From JAYZDB01 sp036338025 (GTDB lineage Bacteria > Planctomycetota > UBA1135 > UBA2386): a stretch of DNA of 36,516 nt. Shown here piece after piece: positions 7,273 through 14,896 of the stretch (the stretch's first letter is position 1; every line of letters starts with the position of its first letter). Under the pieces are notes generated by a model. It was not told the origin of the DNA. It did no database searches and saw nothing but the letters and a program-made list of their open reading frames with translations. The position numbers and the translations under genes were made by a program. The stretch spans positions 1 to 36,516 of the forward strand of contig JAYZDB010000074.1 of assembly GCA_036338025.1 (NCBI GenBank). The letters run 5' to 3'.

Positions 7273-8143
7273 GGTCTTCCTGGTAACCGTACACCCGCAG
7301 CAGATTGCGCAAAAGACAATCCAGGATCTGACGGTCGTGCACATCCTCAAGGTAGGAGGTCGTGTGCAAACTGTAGCCGGCATTGCGCAGGTAACGGAGG
7401 CAGTCGGCCTTGGTGACCTGACGCCCTTCGTGGTATGGATCGATCAACACCGGGCGGGCCCCCTTCACGCGGAGCAGGAAATGGTCCGGAATCGCGACTC
7501 CAGCCACATCGAGGCCCGCACGCCGTGCGACCAAGGCATAGAGCAGGGTCAGCGTGACCGGAACCCCACGTCGAATCGAGACTACATCACTGAACTGGAT
7601 GTTGGCGACATCATAAAAACTGCTCTGACTGCCCGCATAGCCGAGACGGCTGGCAAGGTCATCGGTCAGCATCCGGGCACAGGTCACCGGTGACTTGCCC
7701 TCGACGCGCGGTCGCAAGTCATCAGCGTAGCCATCAAGCATGTCAGTGACCTTGGCCTCATCGACCGCATCACGGCGGTTGAAACCCGAGACCAGCAAGG
7801 CACCCTGCTCAAGACGTGACCAACTCATGCTACCTTCGTGCGGAAGATCGACAGCAAACTGCCGTACACGTTGAAGCCAATCAGCCAGATCCACTGAACG
7901 TAGTACTTCACTTGCGCGATGCGCGAGCCGACGGTCTATTCCTTCGGTGGTCCGGACCAACAGCGGTCGTACGGTCGTTCCCCATCGCAGTATTTGCCGT
8001 CGGCAGGTATCTACGACCTTCGGATCATTGTCCGTCAGCAAGCTGATCGCAGCGATTGCAGATGAACTCTGCGGAACATCCTCTGCATGCTGCTGACCCC
8101 CTTCGTGTGTGGTGTACTCGCTCGAAGTCATGGACCGGAGCAT
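7220..8143 (-). CDS. SirB1-type transglutaminase-like protein
   Basis: A 307-residue cytosolic protein. Residues ~25-80 resemble the N-terminal HEAT-like part of SirB1/YchA proteins. The Transglut_core2 domain spans ~100-260, with the recognisable RRGVPVTLTLLYALVARRAG, LDVAGVAIPDHFLLRVKGA and VLIDPYHEGR, holding the His and Asp of the fold. I do not see a clear catalytic cysteine in the classical position, as is common in this subfamily, so transglutaminase activity should not be assumed. The start is ATG 8143, with ATG 8131 possible. It is upstream of and overlaps the ceramidase-like gene, so the two probably share a transcript. The cellular role of this family is not established. Confidence 0.85.
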   Translation of the reverse strand: MLRSMTSSEYTTHEGGQQHAEDVPQSSSAIAAISLLTDNDPKVVDTCRRQILRWGTTVRPLLVRTTEGIDRRLAHRASEVLRSVDLADWLQRVRQFAVDLPHEGSMSWSRLEQGALLVSGFNRRDAVDEAKVTDMLDGYADDLRPRVEGKSPVTCARMLTDDLASRLGYAGSQSSFYDVANIQFSDVVSIRRGVPVTLTLLYALVARRAGLDVAGVAIPDHFLLRVKGARPVLIDPYHEGRQVTKADCLRYLRNAGYSLHTTSYLEDVHDRQILDCLLRNLLRVYGYQEDHELCSVLESARQALMRN

Positions 8144-8536
8144 AGCGCTTCATCGGGTCACCGCGACGCTCTCGATGTGCATCCCGGTCTCCGAACCGGA
8201 CGGCTGGCACGGTCAATGGATGTTGCATTCTTGTACACGAGCAAAGGTCATAGTCATGTTCGTGCGATGCCATCGGAACTCTTACCCCCGCCTTGTCGCC
8301 ACGGATTGGCTCCGGGGAGGTGTTGTCACCACCGAATTGGCGCCAAAGTTTTTCTTTGGTTCCTCATCTACCCCACGCAATGCGCTGAATGCCCCTTGCC
8401 ATAGCAATACCGAGCGAATTTCCTCACAATCCAAATTCGATCTTCGCAAGTTCGATACGCCCGATACCGGAATGGTTACGGCGGAGCTACCACGGACAAC
8501 GGAGCTCGTCTCCAAACCAACTCGACCGAACGAAAT
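8144..8536. other. Non-coding gap upstream of the SirB1-like gene
   Basis: About 390 bases with no convincing gene. Open frames here (plus strand 8109-8612, minus strand 8282-8515) show no family resemblance, and the first runs through the tRNA. The stretch has less GC-rich composition than its surroundings. A small perfect hairpin, CCAAAG-TTTTT-CTTTGG, lies at 8343-8359. The region must contain the promoter of the minus-strand gene starting at 8143, but I could not place it confidently. Confidence 0.5.
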
Positions 8537-8567
8537 CGGCGGGACCCAGCATCGCTCGGTCCCGCCG
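8537..8567 (-). terminator. Hairpin terminator of tRNA-Leu
   Basis: A perfect 10-bp stem, CGGCGGGACC (8537-8546) with GGTCCCGCCG (8558-8567), and an 11-base loop. It lies 6 bases beyond the tRNA 3' end in the direction of tRNA transcription, followed by ATTTCGTT, a modest T tract. Position and stem strength make it the likely terminator of the tRNA transcript. Confidence 0.7.
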
Positions 8568-8573
8568 TTAGAT

Positions 8574-8662
8574 TGGTGCCGAGAACAGGAGTCGAACCTG
8601 CACTCCCAATAAAGGGAACCAGCCCCTCAAGCTGGCGCGTCTGCCAATTCCGCCATCTCGGC
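8574..8662 (-). tRNA. tRNA-Leu: tRNA-Leu (anticodon GAG), CCA encoded
   Basis: On the minus strand from 8662 the sequence starts GCCGAGATGGCGGAATTGGC. The acceptor arm GCCGAGA pairs with TCTCGGC. The D arm carries the GGAATTGGCAGAC type sequence of leucine tRNAs. The anticodon arm is CCAGC-TTGAGGG-GCTGG, giving anticodon GAG (reads CTC/CTT). A long class II variable arm follows, then the T arm with GGTTCGACTCC. The discriminator is A and CCA is encoded at 8576-8574. All arms pair, so it should be functional. Confidence 0.97.
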
Positions 8663-8733
8663 TCGGGTTTGGGCGCGGAAGTCTAGCGGAGCCGCAAACC
8701 TACGCAAGAGACAACCCGGAGGCAGCACGGTTT

Positions 8734-10806
8734 CTATCGCCCGTAGCCTTGCTCCAGGACCCGGCCCCGGACCTGCAAGCTGTCGCTCTTCATCACCATC
8801 TCGATGTAGGCAGTTCGAAACACCTCGGTCAGTTCGAGGAACTGCGACAAACCGGCAACGCTGGCGAGTTGACTGCTCTTCTGGTGATCCGCCCACATCT
8901 GGTCGAGTCGATCTTCGATCGCCTTGCGAATCTTCGGCCAATCCGAACTGCGCTGTGCCTGTGCCATGGTGCGGTAGCTCGGATAACGCCGCAGAGTGGT
9001 TTGCTCAGCCTTTGGACGGTTCTGCCTGGCCCAAGAGTTGTCCATGAATGAATCGAGCTTGTCAGCGAAAGCCTGGAAGTCCTCACCAACCTTCTTGAGG
9101 TTCTCCGCCCACACAAAGCCAACGCCATTGACCGCCGCAGAGATATCCGGCTCGATTTCCAGGTAGTCTTCGTGCTCTCTCATCGAAGGCACCTTCGGCA
9201 GCACCAAGGCTTGAGCCATGGATTCGATGAATGGCCCGGAGTTGCCAAAGATGAAATACTCTCCGTAGGTGCATACCGCGATGTTGCCGGTACCGGGAAT
9301 CTGCGGGATCGCAAACTCAAACGCCACATCCGAACTGCCGCCACCGGCGAGTTTCAGGGTGTAGGCTTTGGTCACGTTGAACGCACCGCGGTGGGTGTTG
9401 AGAAGCTTGATCAACTCCGACAATGGCTTCGACACCAGGCGACCACGCCGGTCCCGCTTGATCCAGAACACCCAGGCCCACTGCGGAAACGGCGACTCGT
9501 TGTGCACGTCGAACGCTTGCTTGGTCTTCTCAGACCGGCGATTGGGGCGCAGTACCACACCAACTCGCGGACGAACTGCCCCATTGATCTGCGCGACCAA
9601 TTGTCCGAAGTTTTTGTACTTGCCAGTCTTCTTCAGTTGCTCGTTGACGACCAGGCGCTCGTCCCGGTCCAGCACGTCTTCAAACAACTCGTTGATAAAG
9701 TCGCCAGCCGGCAAACGCAGCGCGGCAGCCGCCACGGCGGTCTGTGGGACCATCCCGAAGAACTCGTCCATCCACTCCGAACGCAGCTGCACATTGTCGT
9801 TGAACAGCCCCTTCTGGAACTTCGAGTGCATGTTCTCGTTGACGACGAGGTGCGTGAGGAGCGAGAAGGAAAACGGCTCCAAAATCACCGTACCCGACAA
9901 GAAACGCCAGCTGTCGAGGTTGATGAAGGACGCCAGGATCTTCTCGTTGCGATTTTCCTCCGCGATGTTCTTGCCCCAGTTGCGCAACCAAGGCAGTGCA
10001 GGCACCAGGTTCTTGGGCTGGAGATGGAACTCCACGACGTTGGGCGAATCGATGCCGGTTTGCTTCTTCCACTCCTGCAGCGGACGCTTCACTCCGTCGA
10101 TGTAGTGCGCCGACGGACCAAGAGGCTCGGCGTCGTGGAGGTTCCCCTGCGCCAACTCGAACGACTGCGACACCATGCCGCGATCGTTTCCGATCATCAA
10201 CACGTCGTAGTAACGAACGCAAAAGTACGATGTACCTCCCGCTGTGATCTTGAAGAAGTCGCCATCGTTCTCGACCACGATGCCCTGCTGCCGCAGCGCT
10301 TCGCGAGAAAATTCATTTTCACACAACCACCCGTAGGCCATCTTCGCCCACATCGAGATCCGTGCGTAGGCACACCAGGTAGCATCCTCGAAACCCTGGT
10401 TCCCGAAATAGCCAGCCACCTGGAACTCGGTCCCGAGGAACTCATCGAGCAGGTTGATCGTGTGCACCTTGGCGTCGACCTGGGCTTCTTGGAATGTCCG
10501 CCGCAGGTCGCGCAGCTGGGCATCGACCTGCTGGAAAAAGTCACCGTCCTTCAGATTCTCCCAGCGACGGGTCTTGCCCATCTCGTCGAGGGACGGCACG
10601 TAAGGAAATGCCATGCTGTCCCCTTCGAAGTCCTCGGCCAGGCCAGCCTTCGCCGCGAAGAAGTCGACACCACGCGGCACCATGTCCCGGATTTCGGTCG
10701 CCCGGCCCTCGAAGGGAAAGAAGAACAGGACCCAAAAAGCCAGGAAACCCACTGCCACGCATAGGACAGATGCGACGGACAGGCGTTTGAGCATCTTCTT
10801 GGTCAT
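8734..10806 (-). CDS. Large membrane-anchored protein of unknown function
   Basis: A 690-residue protein. ATG 10806 is chosen because it gives a basic start (MTKKMLKRLSVASVL) directly before one transmembrane helix (VAVGFLAFWVLFFFPF, ~18-33). The open frame continues to 10971, but the extension is not protein-like and overlaps the divergent promoter. The remainder is presumably extracytoplasmic and soluble, with mixed alpha/beta character. Segments such as DMVPRGVDFFAAKAGLAEDF, FPYVPSLDEM, and GTEFQVAGYFGNQGFED recall large bacterial proteins of the DUF3352 kind that monitor pairs of related domains, but this is only an impression. I see no HExxH, catalytic triad, heme or nucleotide motif. 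It lies downstream of nothing on its strand and ends 71 bp before the tRNA. Confidence 0.75.
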   Translation of the reverse strand: MTKKMLKRLSVASVLCVAVGFLAFWVLFFFPFEGRATEIRDMVPRGVDFFAAKAGLAEDFEGDSMAFPYVPSLDEMGKTRRWENLKDGDFFQQVDAQLRDLRRTFQEAQVDAKVHTINLLDEFLGTEFQVAGYFGNQGFEDATWCAYARISMWAKMAYGWLCENEFSREALRQQGIVVENDGDFFKITAGGTSYFCVRYYDVLMIGNDRGMVSQSFELAQGNLHDAEPLGPSAHYIDGVKRPLQEWKKQTGIDSPNVVEFHLQPKNLVPALPWLRNWGKNIAEENRNEKILASFINLDSWRFLSGTVILEPFSFSLLTHLVVNENMHSKFQKGLFNDNVQLRSEWMDEFFGMVPQTAVAAAALRLPAGDFINELFEDVLDRDERLVVNEQLKKTGKYKNFGQLVAQINGAVRPRVGVVLRPNRRSEKTKQAFDVHNESPFPQWAWVFWIKRDRRGRLVSKPLSELIKLLNTHRGAFNVTKAYTLKLAGGGSSDVAFEFAIPQIPGTGNIAVCTYGEYFIFGNSGPFIESMAQALVLPKVPSMREHEDYLEIEPDISAAVNGVGFVWAENLKKVGEDFQAFADKLDSFMDNSWARQNRPKAEQTTLRRYPSYRTMAQAQRSSDWPKIRKAIEDRLDQMWADHQKSSQLASVAGLSQFLELTEVFRTAYIEMVMKSDSLQVRGRVLEQGYGR

Positions 10807-10885
10807 GGCGATGGAAGGGTAGCGGGAGGACGGGCCTATCGGAAGACGAACGATGGCTACGAATCTTGCGCTGAATCTCGCAGTG

Positions 10886-10914
10886 TTGCCTGGACGCAAT
10901 CGCCCGGCTAACTT
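10886..10914 (+). promoter_or_regulatory. Sigma70-like promoter for the aminotransferase operon
   Basis: TTGCCT (10886-10891), a 17-base spacer and TAACTT (10909-10914) predict a start near 10921, about 20 bases before the ATG at 10942. It lies in the 135-bp gap between two divergent genes. Consensus match only. Confidence 0.42.
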
Positions 10915-10941
10915 GAGGGACTCACCCAGGAACCCCGCCAG

Positions 10942-12123
10942 ATGCCGCTGCAACCCAACCTCCGATCTCAATCCCTGACCGAATCCGTAACCCTGGCCAT
11001 TGCTGGCAAGGCCAAGAAGCTGAAAGCAGACGGCGTTGACGTGGTATCACTCAGTGCCGGGGAGCCCGACTTCGGCACCATAGAGCCGGTGGCACAGGCA
11101 GGCATCGAGGCCATACGTGGCGGCCAGACCCGCTACACAGCAGCCGCAGGAACCCCTGAACTGCGCGCCGCCGGGGCGGCCTGGTTCCAGTCGGAGTACG
11201 GCCTCGACTACACCGCCGCCCAGGTGATGGCGACCGCCGGGATAAAACCAGCCCTGCACATGGCGCTGATGGCGATCGTCGAGCCTGGCGATGCCGTGCT
11301 CTTGCCAGCCCCGTACTGGGTGTCCTACCCGAGTTTGATCGAAATCGCTGGCGGACGCTCTATCGATGTCGAGTCGGTCCCCGACCAGGCCTTCATCCAC
11401 ACCGGCGAACAGATCCTGGCCGCCGCCCGCCAGCACGGCGCCAAGGGTGTCATGCTCAACTACCCGAACAACCCGACGGGCGCGGTACCGTCTCCCGCCC
11501 AGATGAAGGAACTGGTCGCCGCCGCCGTCGAAGCGGATCTGTGGATCATCTCGGATGAGATCTACGCCACGATGACCTACGATGGGGCCGAGTTCGTGTC
11601 ACCAGCCAGCCTGGCTCCAGAACGGACCTTGGTGGTCAATGGCGGCTCCAAGAGCCACTCACTGACCGGTTGGCGGATCGGATTCCTGGCTGGGCCGGAG
11701 GAGATCGTCGCGGCGGCCGCCAAGCTGCAGAGCCAGGCGATCGGCAACCCCTGCTCAGTGAGCCAGGCCGCCGGCCTGGTCGCTGCCGCAGACGATCACC
11801 AGGCCGAGGTGACCCGGCGCGTCGCAGCTTTCGACGAACGTCGGCAATACCTGGTGGCGGCGCTCAACGAGATCGACGGGGTGTCCGCGCAGATGCCGCT
11901 GGGCGCATTCTACGTGATGGCGGACGTGCGCCAGTTGTGCGAACAGCTGGGCATCGATGATGTCGAACTGTGCTCACGCCTGCTCGATCAGGCACGCCTT
12001 GCCCTGGTGCCCGGCCAACCGTTCGCGGCACCCGGTTTTGTACGCCTGAGCTACGCCGCCAGCATGGATGACCTGAAGGAAGCGGTCGCCCGCCTGGCAA
12101 GGTTCGCCGAGACCATCGGATGA
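10942..12123 (+). CDS. Class I pyridoxal-phosphate aminotransferase (aspartate aminotransferase-like)
   Basis: A 393-residue fold-type I aminotransferase. The opening SLTESVTLAIAGKAKKLKAD with SLSAGEPDFGT is typical of the Ib aspartate/prephenate aminotransferase branch. NYPNNPTGA (cofactor/substrate loop), DEIYATMTYDG, the PLP lysine in GGSKSHSLTGWRIGF (Lys237), and a C-terminal arginine in FVRLSYA that binds the substrate carboxylate are all present. Expected reaction: reversible transfer of an amino group between aspartate (or a related amino acid) and 2-oxoglutarate. Exact substrate choice cannot be read from sequence alone. The start codon is preceded by an AGGA-like site. Its last four bases (ATGA) contain the start of the next gene, so translation is coupled. 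Confidence 0.92.
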   Translation: MPLQPNLRSQSLTESVTLAIAGKAKKLKADGVDVVSLSAGEPDFGTIEPVAQAGIEAIRGGQTRYTAAAGTPELRAAGAAWFQSEYGLDYTAAQVMATAGIKPALHMALMAIVEPGDAVLLPAPYWVSYPSLIEIAGGRSIDVESVPDQAFIHTGEQILAAARQHGAKGVMLNYPNNPTGAVPSPAQMKELVAAAVEADLWIISDEIYATMTYDGAEFVSPASLAPERTLVVNGGSKSHSLTGWRIGFLAGPEEIVAAAAKLQSQAIGNPCSVSQAAGLVAAADDHQAEVTRRVAAFDERRQYLVAALNEIDGVSAQMPLGAFYVMADVRQLCEQLGIDDVELCSRLLDQARLALVPGQPFAAPGFVRLSYAASMDDLKEAVARLARFAETIG

Positions 12124-13196
12124 CCAAGGCAAGCACGGTTCCCCTCGCCCTCGAAGACCTGGCGTCAGCCCGCCTGCACGAGCAGGAGTTGTGCACCGCC
12201 TTTGCGATGCTGCAGTCCACACGCGAGGGACGGACCAGCCAGGGCAAGCGCTACGTCGACCTCAGCCTCGGCGACCGGACATCGACGGTCGCAGGCAAGA
12301 TCTGGGATGACAATGCCGCGGTCCAAGACACCGCCCTGGATCTACCAGCCGGCCAACCGATCAAGATCTTGTTTCTGGTCGGCACCTACCAGGGCGCTGT
12401 CCAACTCAACATCCGGGGCCTGCGTCAGGTCACCGACGAGGATCGAGGCGAGTACCAACCAGAAGCGGTCTACGGCGAGGGCATCCACCTGGTGGAGGAC
12501 CTCCTGTGCGAGACCCTGGTTTTCGACATCGAGACGGTGCCGGCCTGGGATCGTCGTGAACTGCCGAGCACTATCTCCGAATCCCTGGTCAAGCACGCCG
12601 ACCGGCGCGAAATGGAACCCGGCGCGGTGATGGGATTGTCACCGTTCTTCGGCAAAGTGGTGTCGCTTGCGTTCGCCGACGGCGAGCGTCCAACGGATGA
12701 GCAGACGGTATCCGCCCTGGTCGTCCTGCCAGACGACGCCGATCCCGCCACTGAGTATCCGGAGTGGATGCGTCCGATGACCGAAGCTGACCTGCTGCGA
12801 GCGTTCTGGGCTTTGGCCGGGGCTGCCCGCACGGTGGTGACCTACAACGGCCGCGGATTCGACATTCCGTTCCTCATCCATCGAAGCCTGATCCACGGAG
12901 TACCGGCCCGGGTCGATCTGATGTCGAACCGGTACGCACTCCGCCCACACCTCGACCTGCTGGAAGTTGTCAGGCAGGGCTCCTACGGCAGCGGACCCAA
13001 CAACCTGGACGTGGTGTGCTGGGCACTCGGAATCGAAAGCCCGAAGGGCCAGATGGACGGATCGATGGTGGCTCCGGCCTACGAGAGCGGACGGATCGAA
13101 GATATCGCGCGCTACAATCTCGCCGATGTGCGCGCCACCATGGAGGTCTACTGGAAACTCCGTGACGGGCTCCTGCGCTACAGGAAGGACTGGTAG
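12120..13196 (+). CDS. OB-fold/DEDDy 3'-5' exonuclease fusion
   Basis: A 358-residue two-domain protein. Residues ~20-110 look like an OB-fold nucleic-acid-binding domain of the YhaM type (GKRYVDLSLGDRTSTVAGKI then WDDN). Residues ~130-350 match the predicted PolB-related 3'-5' exonuclease family. Exo I is LVFDIETVP (Asp136, Glu138), Exo II is TYNGRGFDIPF (~241-251), and Exo III is ARYNLADVRAT (~329-339), with the Tyr-x3-Asp spacing of DEDDy enzymes. All four acidic metal ligands appear intact, so activity on single-stranded DNA or RNA ends is expected. It overlaps the aminotransferase stop by 4 bases and is followed 3 bases later by the HD gene. I do not know a characterised protein with this exact pairing. 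Confidence 0.87.
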   Translation: MTKASTVPLALEDLASARLHEQELCTAFAMLQSTREGRTSQGKRYVDLSLGDRTSTVAGKIWDDNAAVQDTALDLPAGQPIKILFLVGTYQGAVQLNIRGLRQVTDEDRGEYQPEAVYGEGIHLVEDLLCETLVFDIETVPAWDRRELPSTISESLVKHADRREMEPGAVMGLSPFFGKVVSLAFADGERPTDEQTVSALVVLPDDADPATEYPEWMRPMTEADLLRAFWALAGAARTVVTYNGRGFDIPFLIHRSLIHGVPARVDLMSNRYALRPHLDLLEVVRQGSYGSGPNNLDVVCWALGIESPKGQMDGSMVAPAYESGRIEDIARYNLADVRATMEVYWKLRDGLLRYRKDW

Positions 13197-13199
13197 GGC

Positions 13200-14594
13200 A
13201 TGAGCTCTCCCTCTGCGAAGACCGTCATCCTGCGCGACCCGGTGCACGGCGACATCGAACTGACCCGGGAAGAGATGCGGGTTCTAGACACCCCGCAGTT
13301 TCAGCGTCTACGCGGTGTCAAACAGCTCGGCACCGCCTATCTGGTGTTCCCGGGCGCCATGCACTCGCGCTTCGAACACTCGGTTGGAACGATGCATATG
13401 ACGGATCGATTGACAACGGCCGTCAACCGAAACGGCCAGCTGGCACCAACGGAGTTTCGTTCGGTCGACGACGAGGAACGGCGCGTGCTGCGCTTCGCGG
13501 CCCTTCTACACGACGTGACCCATATCCCGTTTGGCCACAACATCGAGGATCAGACCGGCTTGCTCGAACGACACGATACCGCCGAGCGGTTCGAGGTGAT
13601 GTGTGGAGACAACGAACTCGGTGCGACGTTGGATGACCTGGGGGTTCGCGAAGACGTTCTGACGATCCTGACCGGCAAGGACCCTGCCACCGGATCCGTG
13701 AGCCAGGCTCCGTTCATGCGTCAGATGCTCTCCGACACGATCGACTCCGATCTGCTGGACTATCTGCGGCGGGACGCCTACTTCACTGGGCTGGAACTGC
13801 GTTACGACGATCGGGTCACCGGTTACTTCCGGATCGACCGCACCTCGGAGCAGATGTTCGTCGACTGCGAGAAGCACGGCATGCTGCGCGAAGACATCGT
13901 TTCCGAGTTGATGCGATTGCTCGAAACGCGCTACCACTTCTCGGAACGGGTCTACTACCACCACGCCAAGGTGGCAGCCGGCGCTTTGCTGGCCAGGATG
14001 GTCGAACTCGCCCTGCGAAGTGGTGCCCTGACCCCCCAGGACCTGCAGACCAGCACGGACCAGTCCTTGCTCGACTCGCTGCCCCAACTAGACCTCGGGG
14101 ACGACACCAGCAACCAGCGCATGCGGCGCTTCGCCACCCAGTTTGAGCGGCGTCAGCTGCCCAAACGCGCCGTCGTGCTGCCCGCCTACCTCAACCAATC
14201 GGTACAGGACGAGCTCCTCTCGACCTACTTTACCCCCGGCGAACCAGCAGCCCGGTTCGAATGGGAAGCCTCCATGGAGCAAGTTCTGGAACAGGAGTTT
14301 GACCGCGAGATCGATGTGATCATGTATTGCCCTGCACGGCACATGCAGCTCAAGGAGGCCCACACCCTGGTGCGAATCCCGGGGGTCGACAACGGCGCCG
14401 AGACCGGCACCGCACCGATGGCAGACTTCGCTGGGCGAATCCCGCGACTGGTCGACCTGCAGGAGAGCTACCTCCGGCTCTGGAAGCTCTACGTGTTCAC
14501 CTCCGAGGCTGATCCAGAGGTGCGCACACGACTCCAACAACTCTGTCTCGAATCCCTACCGAGCAGTTGCCGCAACGCCTACGTGGTTCCCTGA
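13200..14594 (+). CDS. HD-domain phosphohydrolase (COG1078-type)
   Basis: A 464-residue HD-superfamily protein. It starts with the typical RDPVHGDIELTREEM, then FQRLRGVKQLGTAYLVFPGA. Metal ligands are visible as HSRFEHSVGTMH (~55-66), LLHDVTHIPFGHNIE (~101-115, the HD motif) and SDLLDYLRRDAYFTGL (~183-198). Relatives hydrolyse dNTPs or other nucleotides, in some cases under dNTP control, though most are uncharacterised. The C-terminal third is family-specific and helical. It lies 3 bases after the exonuclease gene, with an AGGG-like ribosome site inside the preceding stop region. The exonuclease/HD pairing hints at nucleotide or nucleic-acid turnover, which is inference. Confidence 0.9.
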   Translation: MSSPSAKTVILRDPVHGDIELTREEMRVLDTPQFQRLRGVKQLGTAYLVFPGAMHSRFEHSVGTMHMTDRLTTAVNRNGQLAPTEFRSVDDEERRVLRFAALLHDVTHIPFGHNIEDQTGLLERHDTAERFEVMCGDNELGATLDDLGVREDVLTILTGKDPATGSVSQAPFMRQMLSDTIDSDLLDYLRRDAYFTGLELRYDDRVTGYFRIDRTSEQMFVDCEKHGMLREDIVSELMRLLETRYHFSERVYYHHAKVAAGALLARMVELALRSGALTPQDLQTSTDQSLLDSLPQLDLGDDTSNQRMRRFATQFERRQLPKRAVVLPAYLNQSVQDELLSTYFTPGEPAARFEWEASMEQVLEQEFDREIDVIMYCPARHMQLKEAHTLVRIPGVDNGAETGTAPMADFAGRIPRLVDLQESYLRLWKLYVFTSEADPEVRTRLQQLCLESLPSSCRNAYVVP

Positions 14595-14606
14595 GGGTTA
14601 AAAAGA

Positions 14607-14636
14607 AATCGGGCCTCGCAGAAGCGAGACCCGATT
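14607..14636 (-). terminator. Terminator between convergent genes (best read on the minus strand)
   Basis: AATCGGGCCTCGC pairs with GCGAGACCCGATT around an AGAA loop, with one mismatch. On the minus strand it is followed by TTTCTTTTTAACC, a proper T tract, so it terminates the secreted-protein gene that ends at 14897. It lies 12 bases past the HD gene stop and may stop that transcript too. The remaining bases to 14896 contain no gene; a short hairpin GAGCGG/CCGCTC at ~14709-14729 is the only other structure I see. Confidence 0.65.
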
Positions 14637-14896
14637 CCCACACAACTTAGAGATCAGGTTCCCACGCCAAGGCGCGGACCAAGCAAAGAGATGCACGAGT
14701 CAGTCTCAAGAGCGGCTCATCAACCGCTCCAGCGAGGCTGCTGGCGTGCTGGAAACCACAGCTGGTCTCCAATCCATCAAGCCAGCCTACCCCACGACCG
14801 GCGCTGCGGTCGGAACGATCCTCGCCACCTGTCGCCGGCGCACTGCAAGTCGCCTCACCAAGGCGACAACCGGCCAGTCCCAATCCAGGACGGATT

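Noticed and set aside
8282..8515. 77-codon minus-strand frame upstream of the SirB1-like gene
   Set aside because: No domain, signal or recognisable start context; likely chance.
8109..8612. Open frame of 167 codons on the plus strand over the gap and tRNA
   Set aside because: It reads through the antisense of tRNA-Leu (ending WCREQESNLHSQ, a familiar mis-translation of tRNA) and shows no protein-like pattern.
9172..10764. 530-codon open frame on the plus strand
   Set aside because: It is antisense to the 690-residue membrane-anchored protein, whose frame has a proper anchor and hydrophobic pattern; long antisense frames are expected in GC-rich genes.
14709..14729. Short hairpin in the convergent gap
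   Set aside because: Six-base stem without T tract; too weak to assign.
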